Assembly: GCF_038967635.1 (NCBI RefSeq)
Contig: NZ_CP152413.1
Span: forward strand, 2,604,001-2,668,000
Direction: 5' to 3'
Source of the DNA: Bradyrhizobium sp. B124
Lineage (GTDB): Bacteria > Pseudomonadota > Alphaproteobacteria > Rhizobiales > Xanthobacteraceae
Length of the DNA stretch: 64,000 bases
How positions within the stretch are numbered: position 1 is the first letter of the stretch; each line of letters opens with the position of its first letter. This document shows positions 31,543 to 41,228 of the stretch, in pieces. A program made the translations under genes and the position numbers. The notes below the pieces were generated by a model that was given only the letters and a program-made list of their open reading frames with translations, was not told the DNA's origin and made no database searches.

Positions 31543-32847
31543 CTAGTCGACAAGCAGCGCGCGCCTTAGCCGCGTCTCACTGTCGTGCAGCATGGCGGTG
31601 TCGACGCCCCCTCGCGCAGCTGCATCCGTCGCGCAAGCGAACAGGCGGTAGAACTGCAACCCGTCATAGGCGACCAGCAACAGATCGACGCCCGCGTTCA
31701 ACGCCTCAACGACTGCGGTGCAGACATCGTGCTGATAGATCGCGCCCATCACCAGATCGTCCGTCATGACGATGCCCTGGTAGTTCCAGCTCTTCCGGAT
31801 CAGGCCGCCGACCACGGCCTTTGAATGCGACGCCGGCCGCCCTCGGTCGAGCGCATTCACCGCGACATGCCCAACCATCAGGCGCGCATCGGTCGACGAC
31901 AGCACATCGCGGAATGGGCGCCAGTCCGTCGCCTGCAGTTCGTTGACCGGCGTATCGAGATCGGCGTTGAAATGATGCGTGTCGGCGCGCACGCGGCCCA
32001 ATCCCGGAAAGTGCTTCACGGTGGCATTGACGCCCGCGGACTCGAGGCCAAGGATGTAGGCGCCCGCGATCGCGCTCACCTTGGCCGGATCATCGGAGAT
32101 CGCGCGCTGATTGATCAGCGTATTGAAATCGAGCCGGTTGTGCTTCGCCGCCGGCCGCAGGTCGAGCACCGGGGCAAAATTCAGGTTGATGCCAAGCGAT
32201 GCCAGCTCGCGCCCATGGGTGCGCCCGAACTCCTCGGCTTTCGCCTTTTGCTCATCCGGCGCCAGCTCGGCCAGGGAGGCCAGTGCGGGCAGTCTCGTGA
32301 GCGGCGGTGCCAGATGCGAAACGATGCCGCCCTCCTGATCCGTCGCGACCATCAGCGGCGGCAGCCCCGCGGCCCGCCGCCTCGCCTGCAGTGTGGCGAT
32401 CTCCGCCTTCAAGGCGTCAGCCGTCCTGCCGGCTATGTTGCGCCGGGCGACATAGATGCCCGCAACGAACCCCTTCTCCACAAGCGGTGCGACCTCGTCG
32501 AACGACCGATAGCCGACGATAAAATGCTGCCCCAGCGACCGCGCGAGGACCGGCTCAGTCTGGAGAACGCGGTGCTTCCGCACCTCGAACACACCATGCG
32601 CGGCGAGCATCGCGAGCGGCGGCAGACACCACAGGATCACCAGGAGCCTTCCTGACCGCGTCCGCCCCCGCCACGTGGCGCCGCGAACCAGCATGAACGC
32701 GACGACGATGCTTGCGAGCACAAGAAGAAGATTGCCCGTCCCGCGCAACGGGACCAGATACGGATCGTTGTTGTTGACGCCGGCCAAGACGAATACGAGC
32801 CCGAAGATCCAGGCCAGGGCGATGCCGACGCGCTTGATGATTTGCAT
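31543..32847 (-). CDS. Membrane-anchored GH3 glycosidase, NagZ-like
   Basis: From ATG 32847 the 434 residues have two N-terminal membrane segments (~5-25 and ~35-58). A GH3 barrel follows with MVATDQEGGIVSHLAPPLTR, NFAPVLDLRP, the signature TVKHFPGLGRVRADTHHFNA (NagZ-type His loop) and VMTDDLVMGAI with the nucleophile Asp. NagZ removes N-acetylglucosamine from muropeptides in the cytosol; the membrane anchor here points to a periplasmic-facing variant. Longer starts upstream overlap the promoter region and lack a binding site. Confidence 0.85.
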   Translation of the reverse strand: MQIIKRVGIALAWIFGLVFVLAGVNNNDPYLVPLRGTGNLLLVLASIVVAFMLVRGATWRGRTRSGRLLVILWCLPPLAMLAAHGVFEVRKHRVLQTEPVLARSLGQHFIVGYRSFDEVAPLVEKGFVAGIYVARRNIAGRTADALKAEIATLQARRRAAGLPPLMVATDQEGGIVSHLAPPLTRLPALASLAELAPDEQKAKAEEFGRTHGRELASLGINLNFAPVLDLRPAAKHNRLDFNTLINQRAISDDPAKVSAIAGAYILGLESAGVNATVKHFPGLGRVRADTHHFNADLDTPVNELQATDWRPFRDVLSSTDARLMVGHVAVNALDRGRPASHSKAVVGGLIRKSWNYQGIVMTDDLVMGAIYQHDVCTAVVEALNAGVDLLLVAYDGLQFYRLFACATDAAARGGVDTAMLHDSETRLRRALLVD

Positions 32848-33089
32848 GGAGACGACGGGTGAACGAACCGAACGTATCGTCCGTATCAGACCGGACTCGC
32901 CGCAGCGAGTGGATAAGACCGCTCTGCACGCAATCTGCATAACAATCCTGAACTCCTGCTGATCGCCTTCCCGCCGTCTGCACGCGGCCAACCCAAGGTG
33001 CGCCCTGCCGCAACCAGGATCGCGTTCGCACACCCGTCGATGACTTCAGCGCGACCGCCGAAGTCCATACGTCCTTCAGTCCTGAGGTC

Positions 33090-34580
33090 ATGATGACAAG
33101 CCTAGAGTCACCGGAAGCCGAGACCCCTTCGATTGCCAATGGTTTGCCGCCGGCCAAGGCCGCCGCCGCGCTTGCGCTCGCCGCGCTGGCCGATTGGTTG
33201 TTCTATGATCAGAATGCCGGACTCTCGGTGGTCCTCTTCGCCTTCGCGCTGGCCAGCGTGTCACTGGCCGCCAACGTCGGTCACGTCGCTCGCCACAGGC
33301 GGCCGATCGCCGGCGCGATCGTTGTGGCCGGGCTACTCCCTGCCCTGGAGGAGGTCAACGCAGTCTCGCTGGCCTTCGCCATTCTTGCGCTCGGCACCGC
33401 GCTTGCTCTGACGACCAATCCCTGTCTCGACAGCGTAATCAGGGGAGCTGCCTCGCTGGTGGATCTCCTTCTGATCAGCCCTTTCAGGTTGTTTCGGGAC
33501 GTCGTCAGCGCATTCGACCTGCCGGGCCTCACCAGGGGGTTCATCCTATGGTTCGTGCCGCTGCTGCTCGGAACCGTGTTTGTCTTTCTGTTCGTCGCAG
33601 CCAATCCGGTGCTGGAGGTATGGATCAGCCAGCTGAACCCCGGCAATCCCGCGGCCAGCCTCAGCCTCGGTCGCACGCTGTTCTGGATCCTCGTATTGGC
33701 GCTCGTCTGGCCATTCGTCCATGTCAAATGGCGGCGCTACACCAATGTCGCGGCCAGCGGACCGCGATCTTCCGCGCAGGGTCCAGCTGAACCCGATCAT
33801 TTCATCGACTTGCTCGGCGCAGGCACCATCCTGCGCTCTCTGATCCTGTTCAACTTGCTGTTTTCGATTCAGACAATTCTCGATGCGATCTATCTCTGGG
33901 GCAACGCAACGCTTCCCGCCGCCATCACTTACGCGTCCTACGCCCACCGTGGCGCCTATCCGCTGATTGTCACGGCGCTCCTGGCCGCGGCCTTCGTTCT
34001 GGTCGCGATGCGGCCGGGCGGCCCGGCCGAGCAATCGCGGGTGATCCGACCGCTCGTCTACCTCTGGGTCGGGCAGAATGTTCTACTGGTGATCTCCTCA
34101 ATGCTCCGGCTTGATCTCTATGTCCAAACCTATCTGCTCACCTACTGGCGCGTCGCGGCATTCGTCTGGATGCTGCTCGTCGCCGTCGGGCTGATCCTGA
34201 TTCTGGTGCGCATTGCCCTGCGGGCATCGAATGAATGGCTCGTCCGCGGCAATCTGTTGGTACTGACCATCGTGCTCTATGTCGGCTCTCTGATCAATTT
34301 CGCCGCCGTCGTCGCCGACTATAATGTCAGTCACAGCCGCGAAGCCTCGGGCAGCGCCGTTAGTTTGGATATGGACTACCTGATCCAGCTCGGCCCGAAC
34401 GCGCTTCCGGCCATCGACCAGGCGATCCAACTGCGTTACGCCAACCCGGTCCTTGTCTCTCGCCGCAATAGCCTTGTAGAACAGCAACGCCAGCAGATGG
34501 CCTCATGGCGCGGCTGGAGCTTTCGCGGCTGGCGGCTTCAGCGTTTCCTGGACGGGCGGCAGAGCAACGCGCCGGGGTAG
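33090..34580 (+). CDS. DUF4153/DUF4173-like membrane protein
   Basis: The 496 residues have about twelve hydrophobic segments and the DUF4173 features (SIQTILDAIYLWGNATLPAA, YASYAHRGAYPLIVTALLAA, YWRVAAFVWMLLVAVGLILI). The C-terminal soluble part includes LGPNALPAIDQAI. The function of the family is unknown. It is followed 28 bp later by a CreB/CreC-like pair and probably shares its transcript; the membrane protein may be the target or sensor partner. Confidence 0.8.
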   Translation: MMTSLESPEAETPSIANGLPPAKAAAALALAALADWLFYDQNAGLSVVLFAFALASVSLAANVGHVARHRRPIAGAIVVAGLLPALEEVNAVSLAFAILALGTALALTTNPCLDSVIRGAASLVDLLLISPFRLFRDVVSAFDLPGLTRGFILWFVPLLLGTVFVFLFVAANPVLEVWISQLNPGNPAASLSLGRTLFWILVLALVWPFVHVKWRRYTNVAASGPRSSAQGPAEPDHFIDLLGAGTILRSLILFNLLFSIQTILDAIYLWGNATLPAAITYASYAHRGAYPLIVTALLAAAFVLVAMRPGGPAEQSRVIRPLVYLWVGQNVLLVISSMLRLDLYVQTYLLTYWRVAAFVWMLLVAVGLILILVRIALRASNEWLVRGNLLVLTIVLYVGSLINFAAVVADYNVSHSREASGSAVSLDMDYLIQLGPNALPAIDQAIQLRYANPVLVSRRNSLVEQQRQQMASWRGWSFRGWRLQRFLDGRQSNAPG

Positions 34581-34608
34581 CCGAAGCGCCGGTTTTCGGA
34601 GACGACTC

Positions 34609-35313
34609 GTGACGCACCGCATCCTCATCGTCGACGACGACCTGCATATCCGCGAGGTTATCCGCGTCGCGCTCAAGAAAGCCGGCATGAACGTGGCCGA
34701 GGCCCGCGACGGCAAGGAGGCGCTGACCCGGTTTGCCGGCGAGCGGCCGGACCTGATCGTGCTCGATATCGGCATGCCGGAATTCGATGGCCTCGAGGTT
34801 TGCCGCGAGATCCGCAAATCGTCCGACGTGCCGATCCTGTTCCTCTCCGCCCGTGACGACGAGATCGACCGCGTCCTCGGCCTGGAGATCGGCGGTGACG
34901 ACTACGTGACCAAGCCGTTCAGCCCGCGCGAGCTCGTCGCGCGGGTGAATGTCATCCTGCGGCGCCTGACTCCGCGGAAGGCGGAGACAAGGAAAGAGAC
35001 CGGCGTGCTCTCCCGGGGACATCTCTCGGTCGATCCCGAGCAGCACGTGGCGGCATTCGCAGGCGTGCCGCTGCGCCTGACCGCGATCGAGTTCGGAATT
35101 CTGCGCGCCTTCCTGACGCGGCCAACAGCGGTGTTCAACCGCGAGCAGATCATGAGCGCGGCCTACCAGCTCAACATCCAGGTCTCCGACCGCACCATCG
35201 ACAGCCACATCCGCAACATCCGGGCCAAGCTCGCGGCCGTGAACTGCGACAACGCTATCGAAACCGTTCACGGCGTTGGCTTCAAGCTCGGTCGCTGCGA
35301 GCAGCAAGCATGA
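34609..35313 (+). CDS. OmpR-family response regulator, CreB-like
   Basis: From GTG 34609 the 234 residues have a receiver domain (VDDDLHIREVIRVALKKAGM, phospho-acceptor Asp53 in LIVLDIGMPEFDG, Lys in DYVTKPFSPRELVARV) and a winged-helix effector (LSVDPEQHVAAFAGVPLRLT, SDRTIDSHIRNIRAKL, ETVHGVGFKL). It overlaps the kinase gene by 4 bp. Its targets are unknown; the flanking DUF4173 gene is a candidate. Confidence 0.88.
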   Translation: MTHRILIVDDDLHIREVIRVALKKAGMNVAEARDGKEALTRFAGERPDLIVLDIGMPEFDGLEVCREIRKSSDVPILFLSARDDEIDRVLGLEIGGDDYVTKPFSPRELVARVNVILRRLTPRKAETRKETGVLSRGHLSVDPEQHVAAFAGVPLRLTAIEFGILRAFLTRPTAVFNREQIMSAAYQLNIQVSDRTIDSHIRNIRAKLAAVNCDNAIETVHGVGFKLGRCEQQA

Positions 35314-36902
35314 CATCGTTCCGCGCCCGCCAGAAGTGGCGACCGTCGCTTGGCCTGGTCATCTTCACCGTGCTTGCCTCGGTCGCGGTCCTGCCACTGA
35401 TGGGGCTGTTTTTCTTTCGCCTCTACGACAATCAGCTGATTCACCAGACGCAAGCCGAGCTGATTGCGCAAAGCCGTGTGCTTGCCGCGATCTACGCCGA
35501 ACACGTGAAGGCACGGCTTGGCGATGGCATCCCGCTCGGCGCTACAGTCCCTCAAGAGGCCTTGCCCGACCCCGACGACCAGGTGACGCCGATCCGGCCC
35601 GCGCTCGATCTCGCCGGCAACGACCTGCTGCGGCGACGGCCCGATGCGTTGCCGGCGGCGAAGCCGGCGGATCCGGCCTATGTCGAGATCGGTACCGCGC
35701 TCATGCCCATCATCCTGGAGACCCAGAAGGTCACGCTGGCGGGCTTCCGTATTCTCGATCCGCAAGGCGTGGTGATCGCCGGACGCCAGGAGGTCGGGCA
35801 GTCGCTTGCCCTTATCGAGGAAGTGGCCGCGGCGCTTGGAGGCCAGTATAGCGCCGCGCTCCGTATCCGCATGCCGGACAAACCTCCGCCACCGATCTAT
35901 TCGATCAGCCGCGGCGTCGGTGTCCATGTCTTCTCCGCGATGCCCGTGATCGTCAACGATCACGTCGCCGGCGTGATCTACACGTCGCGGACGCCGAGCA
36001 ACATCTTCGATCATCTCTATCAGGAGCGCGGCAAGTTCCTGCTCGCCACATTGGCCGTGCTGCTGGCGACCATTGCGATCGGGCTGATGTTCTCACGAAC
36101 AGTCACGCGTCCGATGCGCGAGCTCGTCGATCGAGCCGTGCGGATCGGCCGCGGCGAGCGCAATGCGTTTCAGCCCTTGCAGCACTATGGCACCCGCGAG
36201 CTGGCCCAGCTCTCCGACAGCTTCCTCGACATGGCCCAGCAGCTGTCGCGGCGTTCCGACTACATCGCCACCTTCTCGGCACACCTGACGCACGAACTGA
36301 AATCGCCGCTGACATCGATCAGGGGCGCGGCCGAGCTGCTGCAGGATTCGCTTCAAAGCAAGTCGGATACGCTGACCCGATCCGAGCAACAGAGCTTCAT
36401 CTCGAACATCCTTGGCGACGTCGCGCGGCTCGATGCGATGAGCCAGCGGCTGCGCGAGCTGGCGCGCGCGGAGAGCGCTCCGCAGAACGAGCAGACCTCA
36501 CTCTCTGGCGTCATCGCGAACCTGAAGAGCCGCTTGGCGCAGCGAACAATCGTGGCCAGCGGCGACCTCGACCGCCCGATCGGGATGTCCGGCGAGAAGG
36601 CGCTGATCGTGCTGGCGCACCTGGCCGACAACGCGTTCCGTCACAATGCCAAATTGGTGCAGCTCGAAGCGACTGCCGAAGCCTCGACCGTCAGGGTGAC
36701 GGTGAGCAACGATGGCGACCCGATCTCCAACGCCAACAGCGACAAGATCTTCGATGCCTTCTTCACCACCCGCCGCGATAGCGGCGGCACCGGCATGGGC
36801 CTCGCCATCGCGCAAGCCGTCATGGTGAGCCATGGCGGTACGATCCGTCTCCTGCCCGCCAGCCAGGGCGTCGCTTTCGCGCTGGAGTTTCCCGCGGTCT
36901 AA
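35310..36902 (+). CDS. Sensor histidine kinase, CreC-like
   Basis: The 530 residues have a first membrane segment ~16-38, a large periplasmic sensor region (~40-245), a second segment ~247-267, a HAMP-type linker (TRPMRELVDRAVRIGRGERN), an H-box with His328 (HLTHELKSPLTSIRGAAELL), an N-box (LAHLADNAFRHNA) and G-boxes (GGTGMGLAIAQAVM). It phosphorylates the adjacent response regulator. The periplasmic domain has no recognised ligand type. Confidence 0.9.
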   Translation: MTSFRARQKWRPSLGLVIFTVLASVAVLPLMGLFFFRLYDNQLIHQTQAELIAQSRVLAAIYAEHVKARLGDGIPLGATVPQEALPDPDDQVTPIRPALDLAGNDLLRRRPDALPAAKPADPAYVEIGTALMPIILETQKVTLAGFRILDPQGVVIAGRQEVGQSLALIEEVAAALGGQYSAALRIRMPDKPPPPIYSISRGVGVHVFSAMPVIVNDHVAGVIYTSRTPSNIFDHLYQERGKFLLATLAVLLATIAIGLMFSRTVTRPMRELVDRAVRIGRGERNAFQPLQHYGTRELAQLSDSFLDMAQQLSRRSDYIATFSAHLTHELKSPLTSIRGAAELLQDSLQSKSDTLTRSEQQSFISNILGDVARLDAMSQRLRELARAESAPQNEQTSLSGVIANLKSRLAQRTIVASGDLDRPIGMSGEKALIVLAHLADNAFRHNAKLVQLEATAEASTVRVTVSNDGDPISNANSDKIFDAFFTTRRDSGGTGMGLAIAQAVMVSHGGTIRLLPASQGVAFALEFPAV

Positions 36903-37248
36903 CCGGCGTCAGCCCGCTCGATGATGATCGCGGTCGCTATGCCGCCGGCGGCGGCGCTGAGCCGTCGAGCACACCGGAGGAATTTCCCGCGTGGTGGATA
37001 AAATTGATCGAGATCTGATTGCCTCTCAGCATCGGCTTCCAGCCGATTGGCCGTCGCGCGCTTACGGCCCGAAATCAAGGGCATCGACGTCCTCGTGTGA
37101 TCCCTTCCGCCCTCGCAATCGCGTGGGCGCATGGCGGCCCGCGCTCTCCGGTTGCCCGATCAGGCTTGCTCAGCCGAGCCATGCTTGACGGGCAAATTCG
37201 TTTGTGCGCAGCTGCTCAAAACAACAAGGCTACTCAGGGGCAGGACAT
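36903..37248. other. 346-bp intergenic region before TRAP operon
   Basis: No gene is supported; the open frames are Arg/Pro-rich. GACGGGCAAATTCGTTTG and the downstream GGGGCAGGACAT supply a plausible leader and ribosome-binding site for the DctP gene. No operator is recognised. Confidence 0.4.
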
Positions 37249-38280
37249 ATGGGCGGGCTTCGGCGGGCGCTGGCCGGTTACGGCTTCCTCATCGCATCGA
37301 TCAATCTGGCGGCAGCGGCCGAGCCGATCAAGCTGCGGGTGGCCGACTCTTTTCCGAAGGGGCATTACCTCGTCCGCCTCGTGCTCGAGCCCTGGATGAC
37401 CGAGGTGCAGAAGCGCACCAACAACGCCGTGACGTTCGAGCACTATCCGGCCCAGCAGCTCGGCAAGGCCGCCGACATGCTCAAGCTGACGCAAACCGGC
37501 GTCGCCGACATCGGCTATGTCGCGCCCGCCTACGTGTCCGACAAGATGCCGGTCTCCGAAGTCGCGATGCTGCCCGGCGCGTTCGAGCATTCCTGCCAGG
37601 GCACGCTCGCCTATTGGAAGGCCGCGCGAAGCGGCGTGATTGCAGAGCAGGATTATACCGCAAACGGCATCCGCCTGCTGCTCGCGGTGAGCCTGCCGCC
37701 CTATCGTATCCTGACCGTGAAGCAACCGGTGAAGGATGTCGCCGACATCAATGGGCTGAAGCTGCGGTCGACCGGCGGCGCACAGGACCTCACTTTGCGC
37801 GCGATCGGCGCGGTGCCGGTGCGGATGGCTGCCCCCGATGCCTATGAATCGCTGTCGCGCGGCACGATGGACGGTCTGCTGTTTCCGCTCGAGAGCGTCG
37901 TCGCCTATGGCGCCGACAAGCTCGTGAAGCATTCCACGAGCGGCTTTGGCTTCGCGAGCTTCGTGGTCGCCTATTCGATCAGCGAGAACGCCTGGAAGAA
38001 ACTGTCGCCGGAGATCCAGAAGGCGATGATCGACACCGCCGAGGAAATCCTGCCGTCTGCCTGCAAGGAAGTGCAGAAGCAGGACACCGAGACGATGAAG
38101 TCGATGGAAGCCGCAGGCGTCCACTTCGACACCTTACAGCCTGACGTCGTCGCCAAGCTCAAGGACCTGACGAAGGGCGTGGGCAAGGCATGGGCCGCCG
38201 GGCTCGATGCCCGCGGCAAGCACGGCAGCGACGCTCTGAAGGAATTCAGCGCCGCCGTTGCGGCCGTGCCGGCCCAGTAA
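37249..38280 (+). CDS. TRAP transporter substrate-binding protein (DctP family)
   Basis: ATG 37249 starts a 343-residue protein with a signal peptide (LAGYGFLIASINLAAAAEPI). DctP features are LRVADSFPKGHYLVRLVLEP, PAQQLGKAADMLKLTQTGVA, GLKLRSTGGAQDLTLRAIGA (with the substrate-carboxylate Arg) and VPVRMAAPDAYESLSRGTMD. It delivers an organic acid to the membrane subunits encoded next. A paralogue (40185) closes the set, so one operon carries two binding proteins. Confidence 0.9.
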   Translation: MGGLRRALAGYGFLIASINLAAAAEPIKLRVADSFPKGHYLVRLVLEPWMTEVQKRTNNAVTFEHYPAQQLGKAADMLKLTQTGVADIGYVAPAYVSDKMPVSEVAMLPGAFEHSCQGTLAYWKAARSGVIAEQDYTANGIRLLLAVSLPPYRILTVKQPVKDVADINGLKLRSTGGAQDLTLRAIGAVPVRMAAPDAYESLSRGTMDGLLFPLESVVAYGADKLVKHSTSGFGFASFVVAYSISENAWKKLSPEIQKAMIDTAEEILPSACKEVQKQDTETMKSMEAAGVHFDTLQPDVVAKLKDLTKGVGKAWAAGLDARGKHGSDALKEFSAAVAAVPAQ

Positions 38281-38297
38281 CGCGGACGGAGCCCAAC

Positions 38298-38858
38298 GTG
38301 ATCAAGACAGGCCTGAAGGCTCTGACCGCCATCGAAAAGGTGACCTCGGCCATCGCCGCGGCGATGATGTTCGCGATCATGATCATCGTCTTCTCCGATG
38401 TCGTGATGCGCTACGTCTTCAACCGGCCGTTCTCCTGGGCCTATGATCTGATCTCGCTCTACGTGATGGCCGGCGTGTTCTTTCTCTCCCTTTCCGGCAC
38501 CTACGCGGTCAACGGCCATATCAGCGTCGATATCCTACTGCCACGCTTCTCGGCGATTATCCAGCGCCTCTGCGTCATCATCTCCAACCTCGTTGGCCTC
38601 GCGATCTTCGTTCCAATCGCCTGGCTCGGTTATCAGCGCGCGCTCGACAATTATGTGTCGAGCGATGTGATGGCCGGTGCGATCCCTTGGCCGACCTGGG
38701 CGTCCTCGATCTTCGTGCCGGTCGGTGCGGGAATTCTCGCGTTGCGCCTTGCCGTTCATCTCATTGCCAATACCGCAAGCCTCCTGACCGGCGAGAATTT
38801 GTTGCCGCTGCCGGCCATCTCCGGTCATTCGGACAAGGCTGCCGGAGGTTTCGAATGA
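38298..38858 (+). CDS. TRAP transporter small membrane subunit (DctQ family)
   Basis: From GTG 38298, 17 bp after the DctP stop, the 186 residues have four membrane segments and the DctQ hallmarks DVVMRYVFNRPFSWAYDLIS and INGH-type loop (YAVNGHISVDILLP). It forms the transport unit with the large subunit. Its TGA overlaps the ATG of the DctM gene. Confidence 0.88.
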   Translation: MIKTGLKALTAIEKVTSAIAAAMMFAIMIIVFSDVVMRYVFNRPFSWAYDLISLYVMAGVFFLSLSGTYAVNGHISVDILLPRFSAIIQRLCVIISNLVGLAIFVPIAWLGYQRALDNYVSSDVMAGAIPWPTWASSIFVPVGAGILALRLAVHLIANTASLLTGENLLPLPAISGHSDKAAGGFE

Positions 38859-40144
38859 TCCCGACCTTCATCCTCGCGCTGCTGTTCTTCCTGCTCGCGA
38901 TCGGAACGCCGGTCGCGTTCGCCATGGCATTCTCCGGCGGGCTCGGCCTCTATCTGACCGGCGGCCTGCCGATCCTGCTCGGCGTGCTGCAGACCACGCC
39001 GCTGTCGGCCGTCACCTCCTACGAGCTGATCACGATCCCGATGTTCCTGTTGATGGCAGACCTGGTGCTGCTGTCGGGCGTCGCCGACGATCTGTTCAAG
39101 ACCGCCGCAGCCTGGGTTGGACGCATCCCCGGCGGTCTCGGCATGGCGACCGCGTTGGCCGGTGCGGGCTTCGGCTCGATCTGTGGTACCAGCACAGCCT
39201 CCGCCGCGACGCTCTCTTCGACCAGCCTGCCCGCGATGATCCGCCAGGGTTACGAGCCCAAAATGGCCGCCGGCGTCGTCGCGATCTCGGGCACGCTGGC
39301 GATGCTGCTGCCGACCTCGGTGGCGCTCGTGATCTTCGGCCTGCTTGCCGAGGTGAACATCGGAAAGCTCCTGATCAGCGGCATCATCCCGGCGATCTTC
39401 GTCACCATCATCATCATGTCGACGATCTATATCCTGGTGCTGCTCGATCCCAGCCGTGCGCCGACGATATCCGCGGTGACATGGTCGGAGCGATTCAGCC
39501 TGCTCTGGCAGGTCAGCCCGATGGTGGTCCTGTTCTCGATTGTCACAGGCACAATCTATCTCGGGATCGCGACGCCGACGGAGGCCTCGGCGTTCGGCGC
39601 ATTCGGCGCCTTCTGTCTCGCCTGCTGGAAGCGCAAGATCAACCTGACCTCGCTCTACACGACGTTACGGCATGCCGCCCAGGGCACCTGCATGATTGTG
39701 CTGATCATCATGTGCGCGCACATCTTCGGCTATTTCTTCACCCTCACCCAGGTCACGCAGAACATCGTCGGGTGGGTCGGCGGGCTCGACGTCTCGCGCT
39801 GGATCATCATCACGCTGATCCTGTGCGGCTACATCGTGCTCGGCTCGTTCATGGATCAGATCGCGATCCTGGTGCTGACGGTTCCGATCGTGCTGCCGCT
39901 GATCAAATCGCTCGGCTTCGACCCGATCTGGTTCGGCGTGATCAAGATCGTGACCGCCGAGGTCGGCATGATCACGCCGCCGATCGGATTGAACTGCTTC
40001 ATCGTGGCGCGTTACGCACATCGTCCCGTGGGCGAGGTGTTCCACGGCACGTTCCCGCATTTCATCGCCCATCTGATCGCGATCGCCATTTTCGTGGCAT
40101 TTCCGGAGATCATCCTCTGGCTGCCGAACCACATGCAGCAATGA
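38855..40144 (+). CDS. TRAP transporter large membrane subunit (DctM family)
   Basis: From ATG 38855 the 429 residues contain twelve or so membrane segments with DctM motifs: LLFFLLAIGTPVAFAMAFSG, ITIPMFLLMADLVLLSGVAD, GAGFGSICGTSTASAATLSS and VTAEVGMITPPIGLNCFIVA (Na+ and substrate sites in the paired repeats). It is the ion-coupled translocation subunit. Its substrate is that of the two DctP proteins. Confidence 0.9.
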   Translation: MIPTFILALLFFLLAIGTPVAFAMAFSGGLGLYLTGGLPILLGVLQTTPLSAVTSYELITIPMFLLMADLVLLSGVADDLFKTAAAWVGRIPGGLGMATALAGAGFGSICGTSTASAATLSSTSLPAMIRQGYEPKMAAGVVAISGTLAMLLPTSVALVIFGLLAEVNIGKLLISGIIPAIFVTIIIMSTIYILVLLDPSRAPTISAVTWSERFSLLWQVSPMVVLFSIVTGTIYLGIATPTEASAFGAFGAFCLACWKRKINLTSLYTTLRHAAQGTCMIVLIIMCAHIFGYFFTLTQVTQNIVGWVGGLDVSRWIIITLILCGYIVLGSFMDQIAILVLTVPIVLPLIKSLGFDPIWFGVIKIVTAEVGMITPPIGLNCFIVARYAHRPVGEVFHGTFPHFIAHLIAIAIFVAFPEIILWLPNHMQQ

Positions 40145-40184
40145 AGAAGCCGTCGGTCGAGACGGCCATCTCTGGGAGACTGTT

Positions 40185-41228
40185 ATGAATTTCTATTCCC
40201 GTTTCCTCGCCGGCGCAGCTGTCGCCACCGCCTTGCTGGCGGCTTCCGCATCATCGGGCCTTGCCCAGGAGAAGATCACCCTGCGCCTTGCCGACAGCCT
40301 GCCGTCCGGCCACGTGATCCATGAGCTCGTCGGCAAGCCTTTTTCCGAGCTCGTCACCAAGCTGACCAACGGCCAGGTCACGTTCCAGCACTTCCCGGCG
40401 GAGCAGCTCGGCAAGGCCAAGGACATGGCCCAGCTCACCGCGCTCGGCGTTGCCGACGTCTCCTACATCGTGCCGTCCTATTCGTCGGACAAGTTTCCGC
40501 TGACGGCCGTCGCCGAACTGCCCGGCATCTTCGACAGCGAATGCCAGGGCTCGCTCGCCTTCTACAAGGTCTCGCACAATGGCGGCATCCTGGAGACGAA
40601 GGAGTTTGCGCCGAACCAGCTTCGGCCGCTGGTGACGCTCGCGCTGCCAGCCTACCAGGTCCAGCTTGCGACCAGCCGCGATGTGAAGACCGCGAAGGAC
40701 CTCGAAGGCCTGAAGATCCGCACCACCGGCGGCGCCATGGACCTGATGATGCGCTCGATCGGCGGCGTTCCGGTGCGGATGGCCGCGCCCGAGATCTATG
40801 AATCGCTGACCCGCGGCACGCTCGACGGGCTGATCTTCTCCTACCAGAGCTCGGCATCCTACGACTTCGGCAAGATCCTGAAGTCGGGCACCGAGGGGCT
40901 CAACTTCGGCACCGCGATCTTCACCTATTCGATCGGCGAGCTGAAATTCAAGTCGCTGCCCGAGAATGTGCGCAAGGCGCTGGTCGAGGCCGGCGAGCAG
41001 ACCACGCGCGAGGCCTGCAAGCGGTTCGAGGACGGAGAAAAGGCCGCGGTCGACAAGATCAAGTCGCAGGGCATGAAGGTCATCAAATTCAGCGCCGACG
41101 ACAAGGAGGTGTTCGACATCGCCTTCAAATCGGTGGCGCAGGATTGGGTGAAGGACGTCGACAAGCGCGGCAAGCCCGGTACCGACGTCTTCAAGGCCTT
41201 CACCGAAGCACTGGCCGCTACCCATTGA
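40185..41228 (+). CDS. Second TRAP substrate-binding protein (DctP family)
   Basis: The 347 residues with signal peptide (AAVATALLAASASSGLAQEK) are a paralogue of the first binding protein: LRLADSLPSGHVIHELVGKP, PAEQLGKAKDMAQLTALGVA, GLKIRTTGGAMDLMMRSIGG, VPVRMAAPEIYESLTRGTLD. Differences lie mainly in surface and C-terminal parts. Two binders for one permease suggest two related acids. The stop overlaps the TTG of the CoA-transferase gene, tying import to CoA activation. Confidence 0.9.
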   Translation: MNFYSRFLAGAAVATALLAASASSGLAQEKITLRLADSLPSGHVIHELVGKPFSELVTKLTNGQVTFQHFPAEQLGKAKDMAQLTALGVADVSYIVPSYSSDKFPLTAVAELPGIFDSECQGSLAFYKVSHNGGILETKEFAPNQLRPLVTLALPAYQVQLATSRDVKTAKDLEGLKIRTTGGAMDLMMRSIGGVPVRMAAPEIYESLTRGTLDGLIFSYQSSASYDFGKILKSGTEGLNFGTAIFTYSIGELKFKSLPENVRKALVEAGEQTTREACKRFEDGEKAAVDKIKSQGMKVIKFSADDKEVFDIAFKSVAQDWVKDVDKRGKPGTDVFKAFTEALAATH